This document shows, in pieces, positions 24,499-38,173 of a stretch of DNA of 64,000 nt. Where the stretch lies: positions 29,188,339 through 29,252,338 of the forward strand of contig NC_133284.1 of assembly GCF_005239225.2 (NCBI RefSeq), read 5' to 3'. Under the pieces are notes generated by a model. The model had not been told where the DNA came from. It did no database searches and was given only the letters and a program-made list of their open reading frames with translations. The translations under genes and the position numbers were made by a program. This DNA is from Populus alba. Taxonomy: Eukaryota > Streptophyta > Magnoliopsida > Malpighiales > Salicaceae. Position 1 is the first letter of the stretch. Every line of letters starts with the position of its first letter.

Positions 24499-25609
24499 GT
24501 ATGTGCTATTTTCTTCGTGCGAGTGATAAATCTCCTGAAAGTTTATAACTTCCTGTTTGGTTTCCTAGAAACTTTTGTATATAATCCATATGTTTACTTA
24601 AAAGTCTCAACATGTTGCTTGTTTTTTTAGTTCAAACTTTGCATCCTCAAGTTGAACTGGGAGGGAGAGTGTGAGAGATTAGGCAAGTTTCTAGTGCTTT
24701 TGATTAAGTTTAATATAACTGTGCACTGTTTAATTCTTGTAAAGGTGAATGAAAGAGAAAGAAAAGTGTTTCCTTTAAGCAAATCTGCCCCTACTTTTTC
24801 GTCAATCTGAGAAATAATGACGTCTTAGTGTTTAGGATTTTTGAAAACGAGTGCGCTTTGCATCTTGGTTACCCGGGGATCTTGTCCTTTTACTCTAGTT
24901 GAAGCTGCAGTCCAGCCGGCTAACTAAGATGATGACAAGTCGATCATACCTTATCGTTAAACGGGTTTTATGGACCACCCAATTTTTGCATCCAACAGTT
25001 CTCTGCTTCAATTTTTTGTTGCTGTGTTTTAATTGTCTTTTGTCTTCTTGCCTCGAATTTCATTTTATGCCGTGAAAGTTATGAAAGGTTTAGATCAACT
25101 AGCACAATTTTTTTTTAAATTATCTTGATTCAAATTTCATGTACGTTTTATCTGCTCAAGTCATAATCTCGTGACAACTAGAGCAGCTAAAATGGATAAT
25201 CTATGTTATATATGGTAAAACTCTAGCATTTTCATCGAAAGAGGACATCTCATCAACATCTTTTGATATAAGTGTGTAATTTTCTGTCCCCTTCCTTACT
25301 ACAAGTAAGATTTTTACTTAATGCAAGATTTCCAAAATAGACGCTATTCAAAATGCTATGGTTATGATGTATGGATTGCTTATGTGTCATTATATTTAAG
25401 CTTTAACTAACAAAATTTTGATATTTACCAAAAAAACTTAAACATACACCGAGTCTATCTTGCTACGATCCAGATAAAAATAGAAAATTAAAATATTGAT
25501 ACCAAGTTGAAAACAAAGAAAATATTAGACAATTTTTTTCAACTAAATACTTGATCACAATTTCTCGAATTGGTTTATTGTAAATTCTTATTTCTTAAAT
25601 CAATAGGAA

Positions 25610-25840
25610 GCTTGCCTGTTTGTTTTTGCATTTTAAAAGTGTTTTTGAAAAAAAATTAAATTTTATTTATTAATTTTTTTATTTCAAATTAATATTTTTT
25701 TTGATGATTTTAGATATTTTAATGTGTTGATATTAAAAATAATTTTTTAAAAATAAAAAAAATATTATTTTAATATATTTTTAAATGAAAAATACTTTGA
25801 AAAGCAATATTAATCACAATCTCAAACAGTAAGTCTAAGC
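25610..25840. repeat. AT-rich short dispersed element, copy 7 (most complete)
   Basis: Left end CTGTTTGTTTTTGCATTTT and right end CACAATCTCAAACAG are imperfect inverted repeats. Inside are TTTAGATATTTTAATGTGTT and TATTTTAATATATTTTTAAA. About 230 bp. It lies within the proposed DUF3527 leader intron. Confidence 0.65.
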
Positions 25841-26843
25841 AGCAATATTGAATATTTTTTGATAAGATGTAATAGAGAAAAATAAAAAAACTCATCTCTT
25901 ATACCATATCGACCTATATCAAGGTTTTTAAAGTTTATGATAATATAATCAAATTACTAAACAATTAATTATATATGAATAATGAAATAACTAAAATTCT
26001 ATCATCTCTGCAACATACGGCATGCTACTAATGCCCATAAATACTCATCTTCTTCCTTTAGGTAGAAAAAAGGAGAGCGCATTTCATGAGTCTTAGATGT
26101 GAACACCAACGAGGAGACCCGAGTAATTATATTTGTTGATTATTGAGGCCATTTAAGTATAAGGGGCACATGTAAGCATGGTTTCCTTTTTTAAATTTCT
26201 TTCTTCCTTTTCCAATCAATCATTAAAGGATTTCAAAGACAAGTCTTACTTGCATTGAAATCAGAAATTAAGTCTGTTTTGAATTTCCAATTGGGATTTG
26301 GTTTTCTGCTCTCTATTTTCTTTGGTGCCTGTCTAGTTTGACATTCAAGATAGCTGTTATTGTTGGTTGTTCACAATCTGAGATTACCGGTATTTTGTTT
26401 ATTCATTATTCAGTTCTTCATCAACGAGCTTCATATATCTATTCCTTTAGTAGTACGACTTCTTGATAAACCAACTTATGGACAAAGAAAAAAGTCTCCA
26501 TGTTTGTGAAATACTTTGGTTAACCACAAATGAAAACTAGAGTTAATATAATAATGTACAATTTCATAGAATTGCAATGTGCTGTTTCTTATAGTAGCAA
26601 ATAAATAAATAAATTGTTTTTAATATGCTTTTCGAGCCATGACTAGAACTTTGGGTGTGTTCTATGCTCATTTTTTTTGTTTTTATCTTCAGAGCGGCCA
26701 GTGTCTGTGCATTAAGCGAAAGCATGCAACTGTAGAAGCACATCAGAGCCTTCTTGTTGAGAGACAGAAAAGGTGAAGTGGAAATATGTGTGGCCTCCTC
26801 TGCATTTGAGATAAGGCTGGCATCCAAATAAACTATTTGGTCT

Positions 26844-29740
26844 ATGGAAGACAACTTAAGGCTGGAAAATAATTTCAGGAATGATCGATCATTAGGTACT
26901 GCTGAGAAGACTGTAATATCCCAAGCAAGGCAAAGCGTGAATGTGCAAGAGAAGCTGAAATTAGCAAAGCCTAATTTGTCACATACTGATATCCATCATG
27001 AAATTACAAAAAACGTAGATCATCTGTCTTCTAAACCTCTGAGAAATATTCTGAAGCAACACAGGACAGAAATTGAGGAGGAGGAGCTTGTCAAGTACAT
27101 GTCCAAATTGCCAAGCTATCTGGAACGGGGACAAACCCGCCAAGACAAAGTTTTAAATGTCGGGGTCCTTGATTGGGGCCGGCTAGAAAAGTGGCAGTGC
27201 AGCCAGAAACAGATGCCAGCCAGAAATAGCAGGCATTCACTTTCAAGCTGCGACTCATCCTCGCCTTTCTCAACAGAAGGATCATCTGTCTATTCCAGCG
27301 GAGGTCAGAGTTGCTCTCCTGGTCGTCTAAGGACACATCGCCCTTCACTACAATTTCATCTGATGTCATCTCCCAACAAAGGCAGTTCTCCTGTCAAATC
27401 ACTCAAAGAAAGCACTGGAAAGTTTCAGGATGTCAAAGGTTCCCAGACTAGCACTGTGATTAAGCAAGCAAAGTTTATCAGAGCTGATCAGCCGTTTCCC
27501 AAATGCCATCCAGAAATCAACCTTGACCGGTGCAAGAGAATAGATTCAAACCCCAAGATCAATCCAGAAAATGGAACTTTGCCTAATGGGTTAGATTATG
27601 AAGGGCAGCAGTTCATGAAGACGAAGACAAAGACAAAGACAACCATAAAGCCTCCAGAGGATGAATTTATGAAGAGAGCAGGTAAATTGCAAGAACAGAA
27701 GGCATATGTTGCAGACCAAGATGTTGACCAAACAAATGAAAGATTAATTCTTCTTATACCAAGAGATTCCCCCCAAGGTTCTCATTCCGGAGTGCCCCAT
27801 AAGTCAACAATGATGTTTGGTGAAAAGGAAGAAGAAGCAAATCGAAAGAGCTTTTCTGATGTGCCTGTGGAGATTTTCTTTCCAGGAGTCCATTCTGATG
27901 TCCCACATTCATGCCCACTTCCATATGAAAATGCCGGACCCTTGGAGGAAAAATGGCACTCAGGTGAAATGAAGAATCTCAGTTTTTTGTCAGATTCTTC
28001 TCAATCAGTGCCCCAACAAGCCAAAATAGGAATGAGTACATCCCGTGATACAATTCCAAAAGTAAAGAAACCAACTGTAATGCTGAGTGATTCAAGTTCA
28101 AAAGAGCCTTGTGTGGTAGATCAGAAAATGAACAGATTAGCTTCTGAAAAAGTAAGAAGCACATCACCATTTCGCAGACTTAGCATTGGTATGAGCAGGA
28201 TAAGCAAAAGTTTCAGCTCCAAAGAGGGTTCATCTAAACCACAATTTAGCTCAACTTATAATTCTGCACAATCTGGTTCAGAGAGTGCTATGGCTTCCAT
28301 GCGCCAGGGAAATCAAAGTAGTGATGCACAAAATGCTTCAAGCAGAACACGGTCAAGCCCTTTGAGAAGGTTACTGGAGCCAATGCTGAAGCCAAAGGCA
28401 GCAAACTTCCATCACTCAGGAGAGAAATTGCAGAGAGGTTCTAAATCAACAGATACAGTCTGCAAATCATTCAATATTCAGTTAGATTGTATGCCTGGAA
28501 CTGCACAGATTGAGGCAGTAAAATCCGATACCACCACTCCTGGCAAAATCAGTGTTAGTGATTCATTCAAGGACAAGAAGTACACATCGTCCCCATTTCA
28601 AGCCCTTCTCCGAGTTGCAGTTAAGAATGGCCAACCTATGTTCACGTTTGCAGTTGACAATGAACGTGACCTTCTTGCAGCCACAATTAAGAAATTGAGT
28701 GCATCGAGGGAGGATGACTACAGATGCATTTACACATTCTTTTCCATTCAAGAAGTCAAGAAAAGGAATGGGAGGTGGACAAATCAAGGTGGCAAGGGCA
28801 AAGGTCACGATTATATACCTAATGTTGTTGCCCAGTTGAAGGTTTCTGGTTCTCAGTTTTCCAATTTGATTAGACAAAACTACATGGCACAATCTTTCGC
28901 GAGGGAGTTTGTTTTGTTTGCTATGGATCCGCATCAGGCAGAGCAACAAACCTTAGATTTTCAGCCTAACGATGAACTTGCTGCCATTGTTGTCAAGATT
29001 CCTGAAGTAATCAATAGAAGTACAATCAGAGATGGCAATCAGACTAATAAGTGCAATAATTATTCAGAGGCAAGATGTAATTCTACCTCGGGTAATGTAC
29101 AGAATCAGCCTGTCCTTGGCAGTCAAAGCCTTATCAATACTACAGTCATACTTCCAAGTGGCATTCACAGCCTACCAAATAAAGGAGGACCTTCATCGTT
29201 GCTCCAGCGTTGGAGATCAGGTGGATCATGTGACTGTGGAGGTTGGGATTTGGGTTGCAAACTTAGGATTCTTGTCAACCACAATCAACTTACTAAGAAA
29301 TTGAGTACAACAAAAGCCTGTTCAGCAATCGACAAATTTGAGCTCGTCTCTCAGGTATGCTTACTATTGCTTAGACCAACTAATCATTCCCCACACCTGT
29401 AATATTGAACTTACATCTCTTCCTCTTAATCCATATTTAACCACAGGGTGGAGAAGAAAACCAGCCTGTCTTCAGCATGGCCCCTTTCAAGGAGGGGATC
29501 TATTCAGTTGAGTTCAATACATCACTTTCAACTTTACAAGCGTTCTCTCTTTGTATAGCAGTTCTAGATGGTAAAAAACTATGCGAGATGTCAGAATCTA
29601 GCAACTTGTTTGAAGAAAAACCTTCTCTGGAAACATTACAGTCGCAAAATGATGGTTTAAGGGCTTCAAATGGAAGTGCAGGAGAGGTCCCTGCAAGATA
29701 TGTCTCATATCCACCCCTTTCTCCGGTAGGAAGGGTCTAG
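26844..29740 (+). CDS. DUF3527 family protein of unknown function
   Basis: Two coding exons, 26844-29354 and 29447-29740, join in frame (CTCAG|GTATGC to CCACAG|GGTGGA) to give 934 residues. The N-terminal 570 residues are hydrophilic, Ser- and Lys-rich and of low complexity (for example KTKTKTKTT near residue 260). The conserved part starts near residue 577 (SSPFQALLRVAVKNGQPMFT) and runs to the end. It includes YTFFSIQEVKKRNGRW, ARCN, a Cys/Trp-rich patch SGGSCDCGGWDLGCKLRIL, and MAPFKEGIYSVEFNTSLSTL in exon 2. These match the plant-specific DUF3527 domain, for which I know no biochemical role. There is no signal peptide or membrane segment. Without splicing, the first frame would run on only to a stop just before 29403, losing the conserved end, so the two-exon model is preferred. 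Confidence 0.9.
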
Positions 29741-30459
29741 TTTGAAGCCAAATCTTCCCTGTAATTAGACACGTCCGGTATAGATAAATACATTTTCAGT
29801 CGGCTGGGTGAGCAATGGTTGAAACTGGATTGAAGTTTTTGCAAAAGTGGTTAAAATTAAATGAAAAAAAATAAGCATATATTAAGCAAGGCTTCTGAGA
29901 TAGTAGCAGGAAAGTAGCCTAGAAACCTGAGAACATGCATGGTATTTTGTACTAGTTTTGGCATGGTTCTTTTGACAAGAAAACCAGTATTAACTGTACT
30001 TAGAGCAATACGATCTTCATCATCAACGCAAGTGTGCATAATATTTATCAGTGAATGCTATTTTTGCTCAGTAGTTGTCAATTTTTTGTTAAAAAAATTC
30101 TGCTGTGAATATTATTTAGTAACAATTCATTTTAACTCAACTTTAATTAAAATTTAGACTGAGTCAACATCAGCTAAATAAAGAGTTGGGAAAATTATCA
30201 GCCATGAAACTGTAATTTTGTCAACCCTTCACGACCAAAGTGCAAGTTATGGATGGTAAAACACCATGGAAGCATCCTTTGGCCTGTGGTAAATGGTCGC
30301 AGTCCAGGATTTTGGATGTTGACATCAACATCGCTTTTCAACTTTCATGTCAGGAGACTGATAATGACTCTTTAGTCGTTTTTTTTTCTTTATTCCAGTC
30401 GGAAATTGCAAAAGGAAAGAATTATTTTACTTGAGTTCTTGACTACACGTAACACAGCT

Positions 30460-30560
30460 TAGAAGTATTTTTTAAAAAAACATTTTTCCTAGAATATTTA
30501 TATATTAAAATGATTTAAATTTTTTTAAAAAATTTAAAAATTTTGTTAAATCACAAAGTA
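30460..30560. repeat. AT-rich short dispersed element, partial copy 8
   Basis: Contains AATATTTATATATTAAAATG followed by ATTTAAATTTTTTTAAAAAA. Shorter and more diverged than the other copies. Confidence 0.4.
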
Positions 30561-30564
30561 AATG

Positions 30565-30700
30565 TAAAACGGGCCTTAATCTATTGGTTAGTCTTTTAAA
30601 TAACCAATCGCATTGTAGCACAGGAGATTAAGGATTGAATCTTACATGAAAGTGAAGCGGTGAAGAATCTTTCATATGTAAGAACAAGCATGCAATAACC
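30565..30700 (+). repeat. Possible tRNA-derived SINE remnant
   Basis: A tRNA-like order is seen: an A-box-like TATTGGTTAGTC near 30584 and a B-box-like GGATTGAATCT near 30632. Both are degenerate, there is no clear A-tail, and no target duplication was found. It lies between the DUF3527 gene and the IPCS gene; nothing else was recognised in 29741-31152 beyond UTR sequence. Confidence 0.3.
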
Positions 30701-31152
30701 TATTTACTTTATAAATAGGGTTAGGTGTCCATGACTATCCATGATCCCGTATTTAACTTGCATTGGAGATTCCAATATCCTGTACACCAATTCTTGACAG
30801 TTTTTCTTTTAAAAAAGTTTTGTTTTCTAATAAAATTTTTATTGGGTATTAATTTTTGTTGATTCTACCAAAATTTTCTCCAACTCAAAACTCTCTCCTC
30901 CCTCCAACCAAAAAAAAAAAAAAATCGAAATTTAAAATCTTTTAAGAAGATTTGATTAAGATTAAGATTCCCAATTATCCTTAATCCCCAACCACAAAAT
31001 CTCAAATCCTGCTTCTCTCTTGAAATCACCAAAGAAACAAAAAAAATAAAAATGGAAAGAGAAACCAATTCAAATTTTGCTTTCTGTCTTTTATTTATGT
31101 TAATTATTATTGATTAATGTTAAATGTCAAACAATAACCTCGGATTCTCAAA

Positions 31153-31866
31153 ATGCCCTTTTACATTGCTCGCCAGGCTCCCAAGGTTTCTCTCTTGAGT
31201 CTCCACCCCTACTCTTTTTTTACTATTTAATTATTTTTGTTTCGATTGATTGTTTAATATTATCAAGTGCAGCTCTGGAGGAAGATTTGCACAGAAACGA
31301 CAATAGAAATTTCGCTTGTTGCAGAGAATCGGAGGCTGCTTCTTGCTGGAATTGTTTTTCAGGTTCCCTCTTTCTTAATAACTGTTGATTATTACGTTAA
31401 TCTCTTAGTTTTCTCCAATTTGATGTTAAATAGGTTCTTATGTGATGATGTTAATGAATATTTTTTTATTTATCTTACAGTACATACATGGATTAGCTGC
31501 TCATGGAATTCATTACTTACATAGGCCAGGACCGACACTTCAGGACGCTGGCTTTTTTCTTCTTCCGGTGAGAAATATCAGTTTTCGGAATACATTGTTG
31601 TTTGTGAAATGGAACAGCATTTTATGTTCCTTTTCTGTTTTGTTTCAGGAACTTGGCCAGGACAGAGCTTATGTCAGTGAAACCTCATTCACCTTCATCT
31701 TTGCTTCTTTTGTGCTGGTGAGGTTTTTCTTCATGTTATTACTTGTCGATTTTCTTTTTTACTTTACATATTCTGGGATTTTCTCTTGTAATCTAACAGA
31801 TGGTTTTCAGACTTTTTTACCATTGTAATGGTTGCTGATGATGTTTTTCAATAATGTTGGTGGACC

Positions 31867-31897
<31 letters not shown>

Positions 31898-34800
31898 CCT
31901 TGCTTGTTACATTTGTTTAATGTTCTGCTTTGTCTTTTCACTTTATTGTGGTTTATGGAAGATTCATGAATGCAACTTTTGCCGCAGCTGATGGCATGTA
32001 TATTAAATTTCATAGAATCCTTTGTAGAGAAGGCAAGGAAGATATATTTTGGATGGTGATGTTATTTTGTTTGCACAATATTGTGAAATTTCCCACTTAG
32101 TTTCCTCTTGCACAAATGTATGCATCCCTTCTTTTCAACGCTTGAAGAAGTATTCAACCAGATACATGCAGTTTCAGACTTCAAATGTCCCAGACTTGAA
32201 TGATAGTGATGATCACAACTCTCGAAGAAAGCTATTTAGTTGAGGAATTAAATAGACAGTTTTAAAAATAATACAGACTTTGATGATTCAAATTGGTATG
32301 TCATCTGACGTTAGCATGTTATTATTCTTTATCTGAAGTAGTTATTCTATAAAACCTTAGAGAAGTGGAATATTTTTCATGCCTTTTCTCTTTGATTTAA
32401 TCATTCCTCATGCTATGGAGTTTCAGTAGCTAATCATTTGTGGCCAGACTTCTATTCTTAATTATATTTGATCCTGGTTCTAACAGGAGTTAGTTTTGTT
32501 GCAGTGGACCATCCATCCCTTCGTTTTCCAGAACAAGAAAATCTATACAGTTCTGATATGGTGCAGGGTCCTTGCCTATTTAGTGGTAAGTGTTTTTTTT
32601 GGGTCTTGTTGTTTATACGAAGTTCTTCTATTTGCCAGAAATGAGGCCTGAACTTGAATTTGTTGGAAACAAGTATTTGTTATTCTCTATGCTTGAAGGG
32701 CAAGAAATAATAAAAAAAAAAACATTGAACGAATAATTGGAAAAAAGGCCATTATCCATTGATGTTCCCACCATAGTAGGTCCTAGGAGAGATACTTATT
32801 AATAATCCTGCCGTCTGAAGTCAAAATTGGCTTTGTAAGATTTTTATTTCCAATGCGTTCTTACGAATCTATAACTTACCCTGTCTAGCAAAACTCAATC
32901 CAGACACAAGCACCAGTGTTTAGGGGCGTTTATATTACATAAGCAGCCGCACACAGTATGGGAACAGGTGGGCAAGCCCATTTTACTGAACATTGGGCAA
33001 GGTCTATATTGGAAAACACTTAAACAAGCCCAAAACATCTCCACAAACAACGGAAGAAAACAATTTACCTTCTGAAATTCTTCTTGGGATTGTTAAGTGA
33101 CTGATAGCTCTTGTCAGGATCTATCAAAATGCTAATGACCTCTACTCTCAAAAAAATGGAAAACATATATCATTTACCTATCTTCCAGTTCAGCTTAGTT
33201 CTGCTCCAGATTTTGTTTTTCTCTACTACAATAACTGACTTCTAAGATGTCTCAATATATTCGACTTGTATTTTCTTGATCTTCTCCGTAGCGTTTCTTT
33301 CCCAGCGACACTGAAACTGGTTATGGGCGCTGTTCATCTTGTAGCATAACTTGCTATGGATACTTCTCAGGATGCTCTTTCACTGTTCTGCATGTCCTGA
33401 AAGGAGAACCCAAAATGCTACACATTTTTCACCGACAGAAGAAGATGGCTTCTTTGCTGATGAAATTAATTTTGTCATTTATTTCATTGTACATTAGTCA
33501 CCCACACTGGCTATATGATTATATAAGTGGATGGAGTGATGGACATAATATTAGTTTCTGTTGTCGTCCTATATCAGTCTTACAACATTCAGTATTGTTT
33601 CTGTACTTTGATTAGGCTTGCCAGATTCTTCGTATATTCACATTCTATTCGACTCATCTTCCTGGTCCAAACTACCATTGCCATGAGGTAAATTTTTGAA
33701 ACTCTATACTATTTGCAACCAGGTTCTTTAATTTCAGGACTTGTGGTACTATCCTTTTATGAAAGTTCAATTACAATTGTTGTAATTGTAGCATCTCTTT
33801 ACAATCAGGTACAACTTTCTCTTTCAGGGCTCAAAACTTGCCAGGCTGCCCCATCCAAAGAGTGCAGTTGAATTGCTTGTGATCAACTGTAAGTTCTGAA
33901 ATATCCAACTGTTTTTTGTTATTATTTTTATTGCACCAGATCATCATCTTGTTGCTTATTTGACTCACAATAATTTGCAGTTTCCAGAGGGGTTAATTAT
34001 GGCTGTGGTGATTTGATTTTTTCATCGCACATGATATTTACCATAGTTTTTGTGCGTACATTCCACAAATATGGCACGAATAGGTAAATACCGTGCTCAT
34101 CCTTGATGGGTTATTACTTTTGTTTCTCTTGAATACAAAGAGGCAATGGGGCCAGGACGAAGTGTTTGTATGAATTGGACATATGGTGCTTTTCTTGGCT
34201 GTTTGGCACTCTGCTGTATAGAAAGACTGACTTTCACTTTTGTTGGCAATACTTGGCCCATACCTGCAGGTGCATTAAGCAGCTTGCTTGGTTACTTGCA
34301 GTGGTTCAAAGCTTTCTTATTGTGGCATCTCACAAACATTACACGGTTGACGTTGTTGTTGCATGGTGAAAGGACTCAACCTTCTCCTGAATTTAATTCC
34401 CAAGGAACTTTTTCTGATAAGTTTGGATTGTTTAATACTTCCGCAGGTACACTGTAAATTTGGTAACATTTTTTATTGACAAGAAACTGCCAGGTGAGTT
34501 CTTCATTTTGCTTTCTTTCCCATAATAACTTACTTCTCACGTTATTATATTTCATGAAAGAGATTTCAAGGGAAGAATCTCTTAGGAGTGTGTTCCAATT
34601 TTACTAGATTTTTATATGAAGGTGAGACTCAAACAAGAGACCTTACTTCTCTTGCTTATGCAAGAGCACCATTGAGCTACATGCTCATTGGCTAGAATCT
34701 CTTTGGAGGTAATTGATACGTTGTCAGAGGAAAAGAGTTGACTGGTGCATTATTCATCATCCAAAGTGTTTCTTGGATGGAGTGTTTATATTTGAGTGGC

Positions 34801-34990
34801 GTGTTAGATTTTAATTTATTTAAAAAATGTGAAATGAGTGACACCGATTATCTTCATTCCAGATTTACCTGAGCGGCCCACTGGACTAACATCTCTGCCA
34901 CTGCTACCTCAGAGTAGAGACTGGGATAGCAAAAACAAAGAAGAGCACCAGATACTACTAACTGGGGTAACTGTTGAGACTGCGGGTTGA
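31153..34990 (+). CDS. IPCS: Inositol phosphorylceramide synthase (phosphatidylinositol:ceramide inositolphosphotransferase)
   Basis: Transfers phosphoinositol from phosphatidylinositol to ceramide in Golgi membranes, the first step to plant GIPC sphingolipids. Exons: 31153-31185, 31273-31362, 31481-31567, 31649-31717, 32505-32585, 33616-33687, 33828-33888, 33981-34083, 34270-34365, 34447-34493, 34863-34990. These give 288 residues with several membrane spans. Family markers are [62 protein letters not shown] and KLARLP. The PAP2-type catalytic motifs are [12 protein letters not shown] (His181) and [16 protein letters not shown] (His222, Asp226). The tiny first exon ([11 protein letters not shown]) sets the start; it fits the family's N-terminus and the phase of exon 2. 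The C-terminal tail is somewhat shorter than in Arabidopsis homologues. I am sure of the family, but cannot say which IPCS paralogue this is. Confidence 0.93.
34590..34700 (-). repeat. Possible tRNA-derived SINE remnant in the last IPCS intron
   Basis: Read on the minus strand it carries TAGCTCAATGGTGCTC, close to a tRNA A box, then GTTTGAGTCTCACC, close to a B box, at tRNA-like spacing. No poly-A tail or target duplication is evident. It does not fold as an intact tRNA. Confidence 0.4.
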
Positions 34991-37019
34991 TTAACGTGAA
35001 TGATGCTACTCATTATAACAGTTTTGCCTTGCCAGTGACAATCTTTAGGCAATTTGATTTAAGTTCTTACCAAATGGAGAGCAGAAATGGATTTTACTAA
35101 TGAGATTGAAGCTAGGAGCATAGATGGCGGTTAATTGTACATAAATGTCAGCACTAGCTGAAGATAGCTCTGCTGATGCTACCGCCTTGAATATGTGCCT
35201 AAAATTTATGCTTGGAATAACTAGTCCTCAGCTTAGTTGGCAAGATAGTCAAACCTCAGTAGCTTTATTGTATGGAGAAATGGAATGAAATGTTTAGTTT
35301 TCTCATATCCTGCATACTTTCTGTGTATTATTATCGCATTCTTTTCTTTTGTTTGTGGAATTGTTACAAGTACAGCTGCCTATTTACATCAGAGAGAGGG
35401 AGAAAGCTTTGTACCTGGTAAAGCTTGTCATGTTTAACCAAGAATGCTCAATGAGAATTTTTGGTCCACAAAAATCTTTGATGGATTTTTTTAGAATACA
35501 GTAACAAGTGGAGGCACCATGTGCTCTCCCTTTTCAGATAATTGGGCTTGGCGTGAGCCAATGATGCAAATATAATAATGTTCCTTGTCCGTGTCCCACG
35601 AGTGCAACCGCCCTCTAGATTAAACTTATTTTTTTCTGCTCTGTTTTCATGGGAGGTTGAAATGTAACGTTGGAGGCATAACTTGTCATGTGACATGCCT
35701 GGCATGGTTGGCCTCCCTGTCAAAGGAACCTCCGTCGACGAAATCATACAACAGAACCTCCGTCGTGTATGTTTCGATAAGTAGTCTCGAGCAATTCATT
35801 AAAAACAATTAAGCTGACAAACAGTTCAGGAAGGATAAGGTCATGCTTTGTGCTAGTCAGAGTAAGTAAGATGCCTGTTATAGCTTTCGTTGAACACGTG
35901 AGAGTGGTCCATGAAGTATTGGGATTTTAATGTTCTATATTGTTGTGGTACAGACAATCATGAGAGTAGCCGAGTAGGGGAGAGGGGAGGAAAAGAGAAC
36001 TTGAAAAAACAGAGGAAGTGATCTCTGCCCTCATGCTACCCAAATCCCTGAACTTCCTTACTGGTCTATGTTTTGAAGTTCCCAAACAAATCCATTGCAG
36101 AATCCTCAGTGTCTGTTCTAAAATCCTAGTTAAAGCAACATGTTAAAAGCGAAGGAAGACTAGTTACGTGTTCTTGCACAGCCAGTGTTTCTCTATCCAT
36201 GTGGGCTCACTCGCAAGTGTTTGTGGGGGTGGAGACCACAGTGCGTGTGTGTTCTTGCATTGACTGAACGCTGGCAAATAGGTCCACGTTGAGTCAATTG
36301 AGCTGGAAAATGAAGTTAGGCAAGAAGAATCTGGCCTTATACTGGTGATTTGATGGATGTCTCGCCATAGACCTCCATTATTCCGTAGCTTAATTTATCA
36401 CGCAATCTTTGGACCCTGTTCTTCCTAACCAATAAAGTCTCCCGTCGTGTTATAAAATACCAAGAGCATTTTCTTTGTCAGGTTGGCACAGAAAGGAGTC
36501 CAACTGGGAACAGAATGCGAGCCTGGATGTGGCTGCAGCTACCTCAGATCTTCTATTACAAGATCCTATCTGATGCTGTTTGTTTGTAGTAGACATTTTG
36601 GTTTGGTTCCCTCGAAATCCAAGCATGGTGAGAAAAGTGTCAAGATTTTAGGAGCTTTGCTTGCAGTATTGAAGCACAAGTAGGGAGTTTTGCTTAGCAG
36701 TGGACACCGTGATTTGGTCTCCGGCACCGTCGAATTTCTTAAGCCAGAATAACAAGTTCTAAGCTCGGCTTGCTGGCAAAAATGGGCGCGAGTATTGAAA
36801 GCACGAGGTCATAGTTTTCTCTAATTTGTTGTCTAAATAAATGGCTTATTTCGGTAATCTTCTTGACTTCTGCTGTGGTGATAGCTGTTGTTCTTACTGT
36901 TGCTGTTGCTTTTAATATTTATATAGTAAAAATTACGGTTGAAAGTGCTGTCCAATTAAAATTGAACGCGATCAATTGATCCAATTACAAAAACATCAAA
37001 TCAAATTGATGCTTCTTCT

Positions 37020-37165
37020 CTGAAGGACGGTTTTAAAATTTATTTTTTTAATTTGAAAAATATATATTAAAAATATAAATTTATTTTTAATATTAGCACA
37101 TCTATAAAAATATAAAAAAATAATTTTAAAATAAAAATTTTAAAATTATTTTAAAAATATAATTG
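37020..37165. repeat. AT-rich short dispersed element, copy 9
   Basis: Contains GAAAAATATATATTAAAAAT, then TTAGCACATCTATAAAAAT and a TAAAATTATTTTAAAAATAT right part. Diverged. Confidence 0.45.
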
Positions 37166-38173
37166 GATATAATTACATAAAGAAAATACGAAAAAAAAAA
37201 GAAGAAGATGAAATCAGTTTTTATTTTAATATGTCAATTTAAAGCAAAAAAATTTATTAGCATAAGATATGGATGTGAAGCAACAAAAAAAAAAAAAATC
37301 CTTTAACTGTTAAAAAAATATAAAAAAAATATCAATTTTAAATAAAAACATAAAAATAATTAATTTTAAATATTTTTTTAAATAATTTTAAACATGTGCT
37401 GCCACCTTAAAAACAAGCATGATCTTAATCTGGATTGAATACTATGTAAGCTAAATCAAATATAATTTTATGATCAAATTAAATGAAATAATTAAAGAAC
37501 AATAGCATCAGCATCAGGATACGTATAGCATTACTTCCATTTATTAATTAATTAATTTATTTCTCTTCCTGTTTTACTCTCCTTGATTATTTCATTTATG
37601 GGAGGAATGTGTCAATATACGTTGCAAAAAGAATCAAGCATTACGCAGAACAAATACTGGGATTTTAGATTTAGATTTACTAGGAGTCATTATTTGCCAA
37701 GATGGGAGGAGGGTTCTCCGCGATCTCCGTCGGCGGTGCACCGGCAGAACAATCCGACCGGCAGCAAGGACATGTCCCACGCGTTTATACTTGACCATAA
37801 GTTTAAGGGGTGATTGGATAAGATAGAGAGAAAAGGAGGGCGGAATGACCATCAATTATAGGGAACCCACAGGGCATTTATGAGGGTCCGAATCTTAAAA
37901 GATACACTGCGCTCGGTACTGATGGTCGCCCACTGTGGCCTAAAGTGCAACACCCTTTTTTCCCTGAAATTCATACCTGTAATCATCAAGCCTACGCTTC
38001 ATTTTGAACACGTTATTAGGAAAGAAGAGGACAGCCTCATTATCTATCCACCAAAAAATCCTTATCAAAATGATCACTTGAACACTCGCACGGGATTATG
38101 AGCCTGACGTGGCCTCCCACCGTGCGTGCTCGGAAGAGGAGGAAAGAAAACTCCATTTTGATAAATTCTTAAC

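Noticed and set aside
26844..29402. Single-exon version of the DUF3527 protein (852 codons)
   Set aside because: It reads through a good donor at 29355 into unconserved residues; splicing to 29447 restores the conserved family C-terminus.
36483..36683. 66-codon frame downstream of a TATA-like site
   Set aside because: No homology recognised, and a TATA-like string in AT-rich DNA is weak evidence.
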